Positions 1-8,105 of a DNA stretch of 64,000 nucleotides are shown one piece after another. Below the pieces are notes generated by a model. It did not search any database. It saw nothing but the letters and a program-made list of their open reading frames with translations, and was not told the origin of the DNA. The DNA is taken from NCBI RefSeq assembly GCF_009674685.1, contig NZ_WKJI01000001.1, forward strand, positions 992,001-1,056,000, in the 5' to 3' direction. This DNA is from Pedobacter puniceum (GTDB lineage Bacteria > Bacteroidota > Bacteroidia > Sphingobacteriales > Sphingobacteriaceae). The position numbers and the translations under genes are program-made. Positions within the stretch are counted from its first letter, which is position 1. Each line of letters starts with the position of its first letter.

Positions 1-2265
1 TAATTGTTTTTGCCCAATCTCTTTAAAGAAAATAGTTGCTTTGATATCGGGCTTAGAGCCTTCTAAATTAATCACTTTTCCAAAGCCAAAGCGTTCGTGT
101 TCTACCTCTTCGCCTACTTGTAGGTTAGAAGTATCATCTGGTGTAAACCCTTCGGTAGGCACATGTGCTTTTGCTAATAGGGAAGTAGTTTTTACTTTGC
201 CAGCTACCGGTGGTTTAGGCTTAGAAAAATAATCTCCGCTACTAGTATTACTAGAACTGGTTTTACTTTGCCATTGTGTACGTTCATTCTCAAAAAACGG
301 ATTACCTGCTGGGGCCTTCTTAACAAAATCTAATTCTAAATATTTAGGGTCTATTTCATCTAAAAACCTAGAAGGCTCACAATTAATTAAGCTACCAAAC
401 TTAAATCTAGATGTTGCATAGCTCATATGCAATTTCTTTTCGGCCCGGGTAATCGCTACATAAAATAAACGACGTTCTTCTTCTAAATCTGCTCTAGAAT
501 TTAAGGCCATTTGAGATGGAAACAAGTTTTCTTCTAAGCCTACAATATAAACTTGCGGAAACTCTAAACCTTTAGAAGAGTGTATGGTCATCAAGGAAAC
601 GGTATCTTTATTGTCTCCTTTATCATTATCATCATTGGTAAGTAAAGCTACATCTTGCATAAAAACATCTAAACCTTTGTCTTCGATATCTTCACGTTCA
701 GAAAATTCTTTAATACCATTTAACAACTCTTGGATGTTTTCATATCGGCTTAAGCCTTCTACAGATTTATCATCATATAAATCTTTTAGCAAGCCAGAGT
801 GCTGGGCAATATGCAAAGCAGCATCATAAGCATTGCTGTTTTTAGCAACAGCGGCAAAACTTTTAATGGTAGTAGCAAAATTACTAACAGATAATGCTGC
901 TCTATTATCAAGGTGTTGAGAAGCATTACTGATGATTTCAAACATGGTTTGATTTTGCTGATCTGCAGCAACGATAATTTTATCTATCGTAGTTTTTCCA
1001 ATTCCCCTTGCCGGATAATTGATAACTCTTTTAAAAGCTTCTTCATCACTAGGGTTAAATGTTAATCTGAAATATGCTATTAAATCTTTAATCTCTTTTC
1101 TTTGATAGAAAGATAAACCGCCATAAATTTTATAAGGGATATTTAGCTTTCTTAGAGCCTCCTCCATAGAACGAGACTGAGCATTTGTTCTATATAAAAT
1201 GGCAAAGTCATTCCAATTTAGAGCGTTATTACTTCTTTCTTGTAAGATAGATTCGGCAACACTTTTTCCTTCTTCATTATCAGAAAAAGAGCGAGTAATT
1301 TTTATTTTATCGCCGATATCGTTTTCAGAGAAAACATTTTTATCTAACTGGTTTTTATTGTTTGCAATAATGCTATTGGCAACATTTACTATATTTTGAG
1401 TAGAGCGATAGTTCTGCTCTAGCTTATAAATTTTAACGTCTGGATAATCCTTTTGGAAATTTAAGATATTTTGAATGTTAGCACCTCTAAAACCATAAAT
1501 ACTTTGCGCATCATCACCAACTACACATAAATTATAATTTACAGCAGCTAGCTTTTTTACAATCAGGTACTGCGAGAAATTAGTATCCTGATACTCGTCT
1601 ACCATTAAGTATTTAAACTTATGTTGATATTTATGTAAAACGTCTGGATGTTCTTTTAATAAAACATTGGTTTTAAAAAGTAAATCGTCAAAGTCCATTG
1701 CTCCAGCTTTAAAACAACGGGCAGCATAGGTTTCATAAACTTTACCCAACATACCTCTACCGGTAGAAAAATCTTCGGCCTGTATTTGCTCGTTCTGGTT
1801 ATACTCAGCGGCTGATATCAAATTGTTTTTGCACATTGAAATTCTTCCATATACAAAATTTGGGTTGTATAGCTTATCATCCAGATTCATCTCTTTCAGA
1901 ATAGCTTTAATTAAGCTTTTGCTATCATCAGTATCGTAAATGGTGAAGTTATTAGGATAGCCTATTTTATGTGCTTCTACACGGAGTATTTTGGCAAATA
2001 CCGAGTGGAAGGTACCCATCCAAATATTTTTGGCTTCAGCACCAACTACCTTCATGATACGCTCTCGCATCTCCTTTGCCGCTTTGTTGGTAAAAGTAAG
2101 AACCAGTATCTGAAACGGATCTACACCTTTTGATATTAAATGTGCTACACGATAAGTAATAACCCTTGTTTTACCAGAACCTGCACCAGCAACAATCATT
2201 ACTGGGCCTTGTGTTTGTTCTACAGCTTGTCTTTGTGAAGTGTTTAATCCTTTTAAATAATCCAA
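1..2265 (-). CDS. uvrD: UvrD/PcrA-family ATP-dependent DNA helicase, 3' end cut by window edge
   Basis: Superfamily 1A 3'-5' DNA helicase of nucleotide excision repair and replication-fork rescue. I translated it from the reverse strand: 755 codons are open up to base 1 with no stop. Near the N-terminus is DYLKGLNTSQRQAV (Q motif region), then Walker A AGAGSGKT (about residues 26-33), VLTFTNKAAKEM (motif Ia), MVDEYQDT (motif II), VVGDDAQSIYGFRGA (motif III), YRTNAQSR and MTIHSSKGLEFP (motif V), and YVAITRAEKKL (motif VI). The tail before the cut (VEHERFGFGKV) resembles the Tudor-like C-terminal domain of PcrA/UvrD, so only a few residues are missing. There is no in-frame ATG before the upstream stop; the start is a TTG preceded by an unusually good AAAAGGAG. 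PcrA/Rep naming cannot be separated by eye. Confidence 0.93.
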   Translation of the reverse strand, partial: MDYLKGLNTSQRQAVEQTQGPVMIVAGAGSGKTRVITYRVAHLISKGVDPFQILVLTFTNKAAKEMRERIMKVVGAEAKNIWMGTFHSVFAKILRVEAHKIGYPNNFTIYDTDDSKSLIKAILKEMNLDDKLYNPNFVYGRISMCKNNLISAAEYNQNEQIQAEDFSTGRGMLGKVYETYAARCFKAGAMDFDDLLFKTNVLLKEHPDVLHKYQHKFKYLMVDEYQDTNFSQYLIVKKLAAVNYNLCVVGDDAQSIYGFRGANIQNILNFQKDYPDVKIYKLEQNYRSTQNIVNVANSIIANNKNQLDKNVFSENDIGDKIKITRSFSDNEEGKSVAESILQERSNNALNWNDFAILYRTNAQSRSMEEALRKLNIPYKIYGGLSFYQRKEIKDLIAYFRLTFNPSDEEAFKRVINYPARGIGKTTIDKIIVAADQQNQTMFEIISNASQHLDNRAALSVSNFATTIKSFAAVAKNSNAYDAALHIAQHSGLLKDLYDDKSVEGLSRYENIQELLNGIKEFSEREDIEDKGLDVFMQDVALLTNDDNDKGDNKDTVSLMTIHSSKGLEFPQVYIVGLEENLFPSQMALNSRADLEEERRLFYVAITRAEKKLHMSYATSRFKFGSLINCEPSRFLDEIDPKYLELDFVKKAPAGNPFFENERTQWQSKTSSSNTSSGDYFSKPKPPVAGKVKTTSLLAKAHVPTEGFTPDDTSNLQVGEEVEHERFGFGKVINLEGSKPDIKATIFFKEIGQKQL

Positions 2266-2270
2266 ATCGT

Positions 2271-2278
2271 CTCCTTTT
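2271..2278 (-). promoter_or_regulatory. Strong Shine-Dalgarno sequence deciding the TTG start of the UvrD-like helicase
   Basis: Read on the minus strand the bases are AAAAGGAG, followed by five bases (ACGAT) and the TTG codon at 2265-2263. Genes in this window otherwise lack purine-rich ribosome-binding sites, as usual in Bacteroidota, so a near-perfect one in front of a weak start codon is notable and supports this TTG over the TTG six codons further upstream. Confidence 0.6.
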
Positions 2279-2329
2279 AACAAGACGCTAAATTAAAGAA
2301 TGGTCAGGAAATAATCTTCATGTTCATGA

Positions 2330-3787
2330 CTAAAGATTTCCACCATTTTGATTCGGATTTTTTAAGCCGTGTCTAGAAGGGTCATGCAAGGCTATATTGA
2401 TATCCATAATTTGCTCATCAATATCGTCAACACATTTTTTCATTTGTACGATACACTCTTTTTCCTCGATTAAATTATCCTGAGAAAGCATAATTAAACC
2501 TTTTAAGGTAGCAACAGGGCCACGTACTTGATGGGAGAGGTGGTAAGAATATTCTGAAAGTTTTTGGTTTTTACTGAGTAAGTCTTTGGTACGCTCGGCA
2601 ATAATTTCTTCTAATTTGAGGTTAACCCTATCTAAATCTTCTTTCTGTCGAATAACTTCTTTATTTAAAGCAAGAAGTTCTTGATTACTTTTTTCAGTTT
2701 TTCGCTTACTTCTTATTAAAATAAAAATAATAATGGCAGAAAGAGCAGAAACGATGATAGCGGCCATAAAGAGTATTCGGTTGTTTTTTTGGCGTTCTAA
2801 GCCAACTTCATATTGTTTTTGAATTTCTGCGTTTTTAACTTGTTCCTCGTTGAGTTTTACAATATTCGCTAAATTTTTTTGATATTCAACACTATCCAAT
2901 GCATGTACTTCTTTTAGATATTTTAATGCCTGCTTATGGTTTTGTTTTTTAAGCTCAATTTCATATTGGAGGAATTTGTATTCATAAATATACTTTTCAT
3001 TTTCTAGCTCTACAGCTAAAGAATAACCATCATTAGCAAATTCCTGAGCTTTATCAAGCATGTTTTTCTTTAAATAAATATATGCTAGTATGTCATAACA
3101 AGACACAATAATGGTTTGCAGTTTGTTTTTCTTAGAAATTTCAATTGCTTTTAAACAATAAAACTCAGCTTTTTTATTGTCATTTAAATAATAATATGAT
3201 ATAGCAATATTGGAGTATGATGTGGCTAAACCTATTTCATTATTAAGTTTTGAGAATAGTTCAATAGCTTTTTGAAAATAAGAAATTGAGTTTTTATAAT
3301 CTTTTTTTTCAATATATATAGTACCAATATTAGAATTACAACCAGCTATTAAATCTACTATGTCATACTTTTGAGCAATTTTTAGTGCCTTTTTGTAATA
3401 TCCGATTGCTTCGTTTGGGTCTAAACTTTTATAAATTCCTCCTAAATTATTATAACATCTTGCAATACCTTCCGAAAATCTAATTTTTTCATATATATCT
3501 AATGCCAAATGGTAGTATTTAATACTACTATCTTTCTTATTTAAGAAATTATAGTTCATGCCTATAACTCGATAAGCTTCACCTAAACCTTTCTTATAAT
3601 TAGTTTTTTTTGATAATGTTAAAGCTTCTTTTGCTGTTTCAATTCCTTTTAAAGGATTTGAAAATTTTAAACTCGATGCTTCTTTGTTCAGATTATCCAC
3701 CAATGTTGTATCCTTAGCATTATTTGCAATAACATCAAAACCTAAACAACATAAAAGTAGTACAAGGATAGTAGAGTTTAATTTCAT
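2330..3787 (-). CDS. TPR-repeat sensor protein with histidine phospho-acceptor region but no ATPase domain
   Basis: 485 aa. A signal peptide (about 1-21) precedes six or more tetratricopeptide repeats (about 30-300; repeated cores such as ARCYNNLGGIY and AGCNSNIGTIY), a membrane helix (about 338-358), a coiled coil (360-410) and the H-box YHLSHQVRGPVATLKGL with the candidate phospho-His at 419. The chain stops 66 residues later with no N, G1 or G2 boxes, so no HATPase_c domain is encoded. Only 64 bp separate its stop from the helicase gene, so no detached ATPase remnant lies downstream. Periplasmic TPRs would sense a ligand or partner; the DHp could dimerise with or be phosphorylated by another kinase. 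It is preceded by a very AT-rich 211-bp gap (3788-3998) in which I see nothing firm. Confidence 0.85.
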   Translation of the reverse strand: MKLNSTILVLLLCCLGFDVIANNAKDTTLVDNLNKEASSLKFSNPLKGIETAKEALTLSKKTNYKKGLGEAYRVIGMNYNFLNKKDSSIKYYHLALDIYEKIRFSEGIARCYNNLGGIYKSLDPNEAIGYYKKALKIAQKYDIVDLIAGCNSNIGTIYIEKKDYKNSISYFQKAIELFSKLNNEIGLATSYSNIAISYYYLNDNKKAEFYCLKAIEISKKNKLQTIIVSCYDILAYIYLKKNMLDKAQEFANDGYSLAVELENEKYIYEYKFLQYEIELKKQNHKQALKYLKEVHALDSVEYQKNLANIVKLNEEQVKNAEIQKQYEVGLERQKNNRILFMAAIIVSALSAIIIFILIRSKRKTEKSNQELLALNKEVIRQKEDLDRVNLKLEEIIAERTKDLLSKNQKLSEYSYHLSHQVRGPVATLKGLIMLSQDNLIEEKECIVQMKKCVDDIDEQIMDINIALHDPSRHGLKNPNQNGGNL

Positions 3788-3998
3788 GTAAATGCTTATA
3801 TGGTACAGTAAATGTATTTAATAAAATTAAAAATATTTATGAGTAGTAAAAAAAAATTAAAAATATACTAAAAAATAAATAATTTATTTAATTAAATATA
3901 TATTTATTATAATAATTAAAATATATTTTATTTTGTAAATATAGGTTTATATATTTAAATATTATTTCATTTAAACAAATAAATTTAAATATAAAATC

Positions 3999-4142
3999 AT
4001 GAAAAAATTATTCTTACTATCATTTCTATCTATTACTATTTTAATGGTTTCTTGTAAAAAAGAAGAAGCTTTAGTTGTTAAAAAGACAAATTCTACAACT
4101 GTAATGCATGGCGCTAAAACTATTCCTACATATGAAGAATAA
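3999..4142 (+). CDS. 47-aa lipoprotein
   Basis: Short ORF starting MKKLFLLSFLS with lipobox MVSC (Cys19) followed by KKEE; the mature peptide would be 29 residues ending IPTYEE. No homologue is recognised. It deserves annotation because it has its own ATG after an AT-rich leader, a textbook lipoprotein signal, Bacteroidota-style acidic/lysine residues after the Cys, and a hairpin terminator only 8 bp after the stop, which makes it look like a monocistronic unit. It lies between the divergently read TPR sensor and the dipeptidase. Role unknown; the alternative is a vestigial signal peptide from a longer lost lipoprotein. Confidence 0.6.
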   Translation: MKKLFLLSFLSITILMVSCKKEEALVVKKTNSTTVMHGAKTIPTYEE

Positions 4143-4150
4143 AATATCAT

Positions 4151-4186
4151 AAAGGGAATTGCCAAAATCTTGTAACAATTCCCTTT
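4151..4186 (+). terminator. Hairpin terminator after the 47-aa lipoprotein
   Basis: AAAGGGAATTG (4151-4161) and CAATTCCCTTT (4176-4186) form a perfect 11-bp stem with a 14-nt loop. The sequence after it is AT-rich (ATAATTTGC) with only a short T run, so strength is uncertain. It separates the small lipoprotein from the dipeptidase. Confidence 0.65.
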
Positions 4187-4224
4187 ATAATTTGCTTCTC
4201 CAAATCATCATATTCAGATAATCT

Positions 4225-4232
4225 TATATTTG
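4225..4232 (+). promoter_or_regulatory. Bacteroidota-type -7 box TATATTTG upstream of the dipeptidase
   Basis: TATATTTG fits the TAnnTTTG -7 consensus of Bacteroidota primary sigma factors and ends 15 bp before the ATG at 4248. No clear TTTG -33 element sits at the usual spacing; the nearest is 30 bp upstream at 4191. Inference from motif match only. Confidence 0.4.
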
Positions 4233-4247
4233 CATAAAAGCAATTTT

Positions 4248-5618
4248 ATGCAAGAGATAAAAGATTATATAGAACAACATAAACCTCGTTTTTTAGAGGA
4301 ATTATTTGCCTTATTAAGATTTCCATCAGTAAGTGCAGACCCTAAATACAAAGGTGATGTTTTAAAAACGGCTGAATTTGTAGCTTCTAAACTAGCTGAA
4401 GCTGGTGCTGATTTGGTAGAAGTTTGTCCTACGGCAGGTTATCCTATTGTTTATGGCGAAAAAATCATAGATAGCAGCTTGCCTACAGTCTTGGTTTATG
4501 GGCATTATGATGTTCAACCACCAGATCCTTTAGAGCTTTGGGAAACACCTCCTTTTGAACCAACAGTACGTGATGGTAAAATATTTGCCCGCGGTGCTTG
4601 TGATGATAAAGGTCAGTTTTACATGCACATCAAAGCATTTGAAACGATGATGAACACCCAACAACTTCCTTGCAATATCAAATTTATGATTGAAGGGGAG
4701 GAAGAAGTAGGTTCTGATAATCTTGGACAATTTGTAAAAGATAATAAAGCCAGATTACAAGCCGACGTAGTGCTTATTTCTGATACTTCTATGATTAGCA
4801 TGGAAAACCCATCTCTGGAAACAGGGTTAAGAGGTTTAGCCTACATGGAGGTTGAAGTTGTTGGCCCTAATCGAGATTTACATTCTGGTGTTTATGGAGG
4901 TGCTGTTGCAAACCCCGCAACAATTCTTTGCCAAATGATTGCTTCTTTACACGATGAAAACAATCATGTTACCATACCCGGTTTTTATGATGGCGTTATA
5001 GAACTTTCTGATGCTGAAAAACAAGCCTTAAATGCAGCTCCTTTTGATTTAGATGAATACAAAAAAGATTTAGCTGTTGATGATGTTTGGGGAGAAAAAG
5101 GTTATAGCACTTTAGAGCGTACAGGCACCAGGCCAACGCTAGAAGTAAATGGTATTTGGGGTGGTTACACTGGGCCGGGTGCTAAAACAGTTTTACCTTC
5201 AAAAGCTGAAGCTAAAATTTCTATGCGACTTGTTCCAGGGCAAGATTGGCAAAGAATATCAGATTTATTCAAAAATCATTTCGAAAGTATTGCTCCAAAA
5301 TCTGTTAAAGTTAAAGTAACGGCTCATCATGGTGGCATGCCTTACGTAACACCGGTAGACTCTGTTGCTTTCAAAGCAGCTTTCAAAGCTATTGAAGAAT
5401 CTTTTGGTAAAGCACCTGTGCCAACTAGAGGCGGAGGTAGTATTCCAATCGTAGCTTTGTTTGAGCAAGAATTAAATATTAAAACCGTTTTGATGGGTTT
5501 TGGCTTAGATAGCGATAACTTACATTCTCCTAATGAGAAGTATGACATTTATAACTATTATAAAGGCATAGAAACCATACCTTTATTCTTTAAGCATTTT
5601 GCAGATTTAAGTAAGTAA
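4248..5618 (+). CDS. M20-family dipeptidase (metallopeptidase)
   Basis: 456 aa from the ATG at 4248; a TTG at 4230 would add six residues but overlaps the putative -7 box. Zinc-dependent M20 exopeptidase of the carnosinase/CNDP-like dipeptidase group, probably cytosolic as no signal peptide is seen. Metal-site motifs: VLVYGHYDVQPPDP (His86, Asp88), GACDDKGQ (bridging Asp119), MIEGEEEVGS (acidic pair 151-153), ISDTSM, and a late LHSPNE. The lid/dimerisation domain carries DLHSGVYGG. Length matches the family. It stands alone between a terminator and a repeat element; likely role is cleavage of imported dipeptides. Exact substrate cannot be told. Confidence 0.9.
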   Translation: MQEIKDYIEQHKPRFLEELFALLRFPSVSADPKYKGDVLKTAEFVASKLAEAGADLVEVCPTAGYPIVYGEKIIDSSLPTVLVYGHYDVQPPDPLELWETPPFEPTVRDGKIFARGACDDKGQFYMHIKAFETMMNTQQLPCNIKFMIEGEEEVGSDNLGQFVKDNKARLQADVVLISDTSMISMENPSLETGLRGLAYMEVEVVGPNRDLHSGVYGGAVANPATILCQMIASLHDENNHVTIPGFYDGVIELSDAEKQALNAAPFDLDEYKKDLAVDDVWGEKGYSTLERTGTRPTLEVNGIWGGYTGPGAKTVLPSKAEAKISMRLVPGQDWQRISDLFKNHFESIAPKSVKVKVTAHHGGMPYVTPVDSVAFKAAFKAIEESFGKAPVPTRGGGSIPIVALFEQELNIKTVLMGFGLDSDNLHSPNEKYDIYNYYKGIETIPLFFKHFADLSK

Positions 5619-5629
5619 CAAAAAGAGGC

Positions 5630-5775
5630 TATCTCAAATCTCACAACTTTATGTCAGGCTGGGCGGAGTCGGTGCCCTTTCTTATCCTTCAACTCCGCTC
5701 AGGATGACATTTCCTTCGACTCCGCTAAGGACAAAGACTCAGCTTCATGTGATAAATATGATTTTTAAGACAGTT
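5630..5775 (+). repeat. Intergenic hairpin repeat, copy 1 (left border of the accessory block)
   Basis: About 145 bp, matched by a second copy at 12464-12590. Bases 5653-5707 are identical to 12491-12545 (55 bp). The core folds: CTGGGCGGAGT pairs with ACTCCGCTCAG (one G-T wobble) around a 22-nt loop. A second, weaker CTTCGACTCCGCTAAGG unit follows in this copy only. This is the GAGCGGAGTCGAAGG-type repeat widespread in Bacteroidota. No ORF lies inside. Confidence 0.8.
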
Positions 5776-6122
5776 TCCTGTTTTATTCAAATGAGATAAA
5801 AAGACCTTCCTACTTCGCTTTAATGCTATTTCTAAGTATTTAATTTATCGTTTATGTTAGATAAATAGTATAGGATATAGATTTAACCTTGTAGTGCTTT
5901 TAACTATAGCATTATTAAGCAACAAAAACTTAACAATACCTTAATTAAACTTAAACACAAGTAGCTATATCTTTATATCTGTAGCTACCGTACTAACTTA
6001 AAACAATTCTTATGAAAATAGGGCTATTAAAAGCCTATTATACAACAATTTTGTAACATATTAGATGTTGAACTCGTAATATAAGTTATATTTAAAAGAA
6101 AACATAAATCCAAATTAATATC
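5776..6122. other. Gene-free AT-rich stretch
   Basis: 347 bp between the repeat and the next (broken) lipoprotein gene. I see no ORF longer than about 14 codons, no convincing terminator and no RNA gene. It may hold the promoter of the broken gene at 6123. Confidence 0.5.
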
Positions 6123-6519
6123 ATGATAAAATCTGTCTATTTTAAATTTACCATCATCACGTTGATTTCTTTATTAAGTTTTGGCTGTGAGAAAGATTTA
6201 TTAAAAAAAGGAGAATATTGATCCAAAAGTAACCTACAAAGGTGTAGTGTTAGCTAAACAGTGCCCGAGTTACGCAATAATTCAGATAATTGATAAAAAT
6301 ATTGGCGATAATTGGGTTCAGAATAGTATAAGTTACGATCATGTAATTGCCATATCTAATCTACCTGAAGATTTTCAAAGCGACAGTATTTTTTTATCGA
6401 TTGATACTACAAAATTTAGCCAGGATTGTATCATACAGAAGCCATGTCAACAAATTGTAACCGTTGATTTGAGCAGTTTTGAAAAGATATATTGTGCTTC
6501 AAAAATAACCCCCAATTAA
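6123..6519 (+). pseudogene. Frameshifted lipoprotein gene, family not recognised
   Basis: Opens MIKSVYFKFTIITL with lipobox LSFGC and then EKDLLKK, but reading runs into TGA at 6219-6221. Removing one A from the A7 tract at 6203-6209 restores one frame giving KKENIDPKVTYKG, then the ORF ending ASKITPN at 6519, a lipoprotein of about 131 aa. The downstream part alone (GTG at 6247) would lack any export signal, which argues that both parts once formed one gene. Function unknown. Alternatives are a homopolymer sequencing error, or slippage that lets some full-length product form. Confidence 0.75.
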
Positions 6520-6530
6520 CTGCTTATAAA

Positions 6531-6818
6531 ATGAGAATTAAAATATTTTTACTGTTAATGTCCGTTTTTTATTGGACAGTTTCTTTTTGCCAAGATACTT
6601 ATTACTGGTCAGCAAAGGAGAAAATTTATTTAAAAAAGGATTCTAATAAAGTTATTGTGTATTTTAAAAATTTTGAAGGTTTGGAAAGATTTAAAAAATA
6701 CGATCAGACTATTTCAGATAATTCAAAAACAGCCGAAATATTAGTAGGAAGAACTAAGGCGGTACTTTTGGATTCTAATAAGATAGATGATTTTATTAAT
6801 TATGAAGATGAACCGTAG
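6531..6818 (+). CDS. Short exported protein, possibly an N-terminal fragment
   Basis: 95 aa from the ATG at 6531, 12 bp after the broken lipoprotein gene. A signal peptide (MRIKIFLLLMSVFYWTVSFC) is followed by QDTYYWSAKEKIYLKKDSNK. That opening resembles the N-terminal pro-region of some T9SS-secreted Bacteroidota proteins, where YYW-G-K-L-D-K precedes a long protease or repeat domain; here it ends after 95 residues. I therefore suspect a truncated remnant, but a small periplasmic protein is possible. Confidence in any function is low. Confidence 0.5.
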   Translation: MRIKIFLLLMSVFYWTVSFCQDTYYWSAKEKIYLKKDSNKVIVYFKNFEGLERFKKYDQTISDNSKTAEILVGRTKAVLLDSNKIDDFINYEDEP

Positions 6819-6979
6819 ATATTTTCAAGATAAACTCTTTGATGGACTCGTTATCGCTAATATTACTGAATTATGAGTGTTTAAGGATATAAAAAAAATT
6901 ATTTTTTATTTGAATGACACCTAATCTCGTATAATTATTTTAATTCTAATAGATATATCTTATAAGTTTAATCCTATTT

Positions 6980-7951
6980 ATGAAGCAATTATTAGCAACA
7001 TTTGTATTAGCCATTCTTCTAACATGTTGTAAGAAAACCGGTTCAGAAAAAGAATTACAAAATAGCTCATGGATTACTGTAACCAGATTGAATAATCCAG
7101 ACCACAGGTTTAGAGATATTGATTTTGTTAATGAAAAAGACGGTTATGCATTAGCAATAGAAGGAATTCTAGGAAACCACAGTCTTTGGTACACCAACAA
7201 TGGTGGAGAAATATGGAAATCAAACTCATTTGTTTTTAAAGATGAATTTCCTAATAGCATTGCCATAAATGGGACTACTGTTTTTTGCGTTGGGAAATCT
7301 ATTTATTGCTCAACAGACAAAGGCTCGACTTGGAAAAACCTAAACCCGCCTTTTGAGGGATACCGGGATATACAGTTCTTAAATAAGAATACCCTAATAG
7401 TAGGTAATGCAAATATCATCAGGAGATCTACAGACGGTGGAAATACATGGCAGGAAGTATTTAACTCAAATATTAGGGCTAGTTTTAAAAAATTCTTTTT
7501 CACTGTCCATCAAACTGGGTATGCTATTGCAGGCGAGACTTATGACAATACAAATTTTGGTATTGTTGCAAAAACAATTGACAATGGCCTTACGTGGAGG
7601 ATTTTAGATAAGCGATTTGTAAATGTAACAGACATCTTTTTTCTTAATGATAAAATAGGCTTTGTATTTACGTTTAACTACGAGCTTTTTAAAACATTGG
7701 ATGGAGGGGATACTTGGATACTGGTAAGTAATAAATCTCCAGATGCTTACCCTAATAGTTATTTTCTTTCCGAAAAAGAAGCGTATATAGGCGGTTATAG
7801 AGGCATATTCCACACATTAGATGGCGGCATAACCTGGAAAGAAGAGTATAAAGCGCAGGACTCAGTTGTAAATAAAATAATTTATAATGGCAAATCATTA
7901 TATGCTATAACTGGCAATGGAGCCATTTTGACTAAAAAAAATAATAATTAA
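6980..7951 (+). CDS. Ycf48/BNR-like beta-propeller lipoprotein
   Basis: 323 aa. Lipoprotein signal with lipobox LLTC followed by CKK. The rest is a repeating beta-propeller with Asp-box/BNR motifs: WYTNNGGEIW, STDKGSTW, STDGGNTWQEVF, TIDNGLTWRIL, TLDGGDTWILV, TLDGGITWKEE, each followed by a strand such as DIFFLNDKIGFVF. This is the YCF48-like sialidase-fold arrangement that Bacteroidota use in many surface or periplasmic lipoproteins. No sialidase catalytic residues are assignable, so an enzymatic role is not claimed. Probably anchored in the outer membrane, with a binding or scaffolding role. It appears to be one of the few intact genes of the accessory block. Confidence 0.8.
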   Translation: MKQLLATFVLAILLTCCKKTGSEKELQNSSWITVTRLNNPDHRFRDIDFVNEKDGYALAIEGILGNHSLWYTNNGGEIWKSNSFVFKDEFPNSIAINGTTVFCVGKSIYCSTDKGSTWKNLNPPFEGYRDIQFLNKNTLIVGNANIIRRSTDGGNTWQEVFNSNIRASFKKFFFTVHQTGYAIAGETYDNTNFGIVAKTIDNGLTWRILDKRFVNVTDIFFLNDKIGFVFTFNYELFKTLDGGDTWILVSNKSPDAYPNSYFLSEKEAYIGGYRGIFHTLDGGITWKEEYKAQDSVVNKIIYNGKSLYAITGNGAILTKKNNN

Positions 7952-7962
7952 AATAATCTGAT

Positions 7963-8043
7963 ATGAAAAAAATCTTTACACTTTCACTTAATCCGCTTAC
8001 ATTAAAAGTATTAGCTGTAACGAAATATTTTCTATATTCGTAA
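7963..8043 (+). other. 26-codon ORF, probable remnant of a signal peptide
   Basis: ATG followed by KKIFTLSLNPLTLKVLAVTKY and a TAA at 8041. It begins 11 bp after the propeller gene. The start resembles an exported-protein leader, but no mature region follows in any frame. Best read as debris of a lost gene rather than a functional peptide. Confidence 0.3.
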
Positions 8044-8105
8044 GGATAAATATATTTCACCAATAAGCAACAAAAAAGTCAGTCATTAATTGATAAACAT
8101 CTGTA

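Noticed and set aside
3971-4165. Minus-strand 64-codon ORF over the small lipoprotein
   Set aside because: It crosses the terminator hairpin and mirrors the lipoprotein gene; the plus-strand reading has a lipobox and a sensible start.
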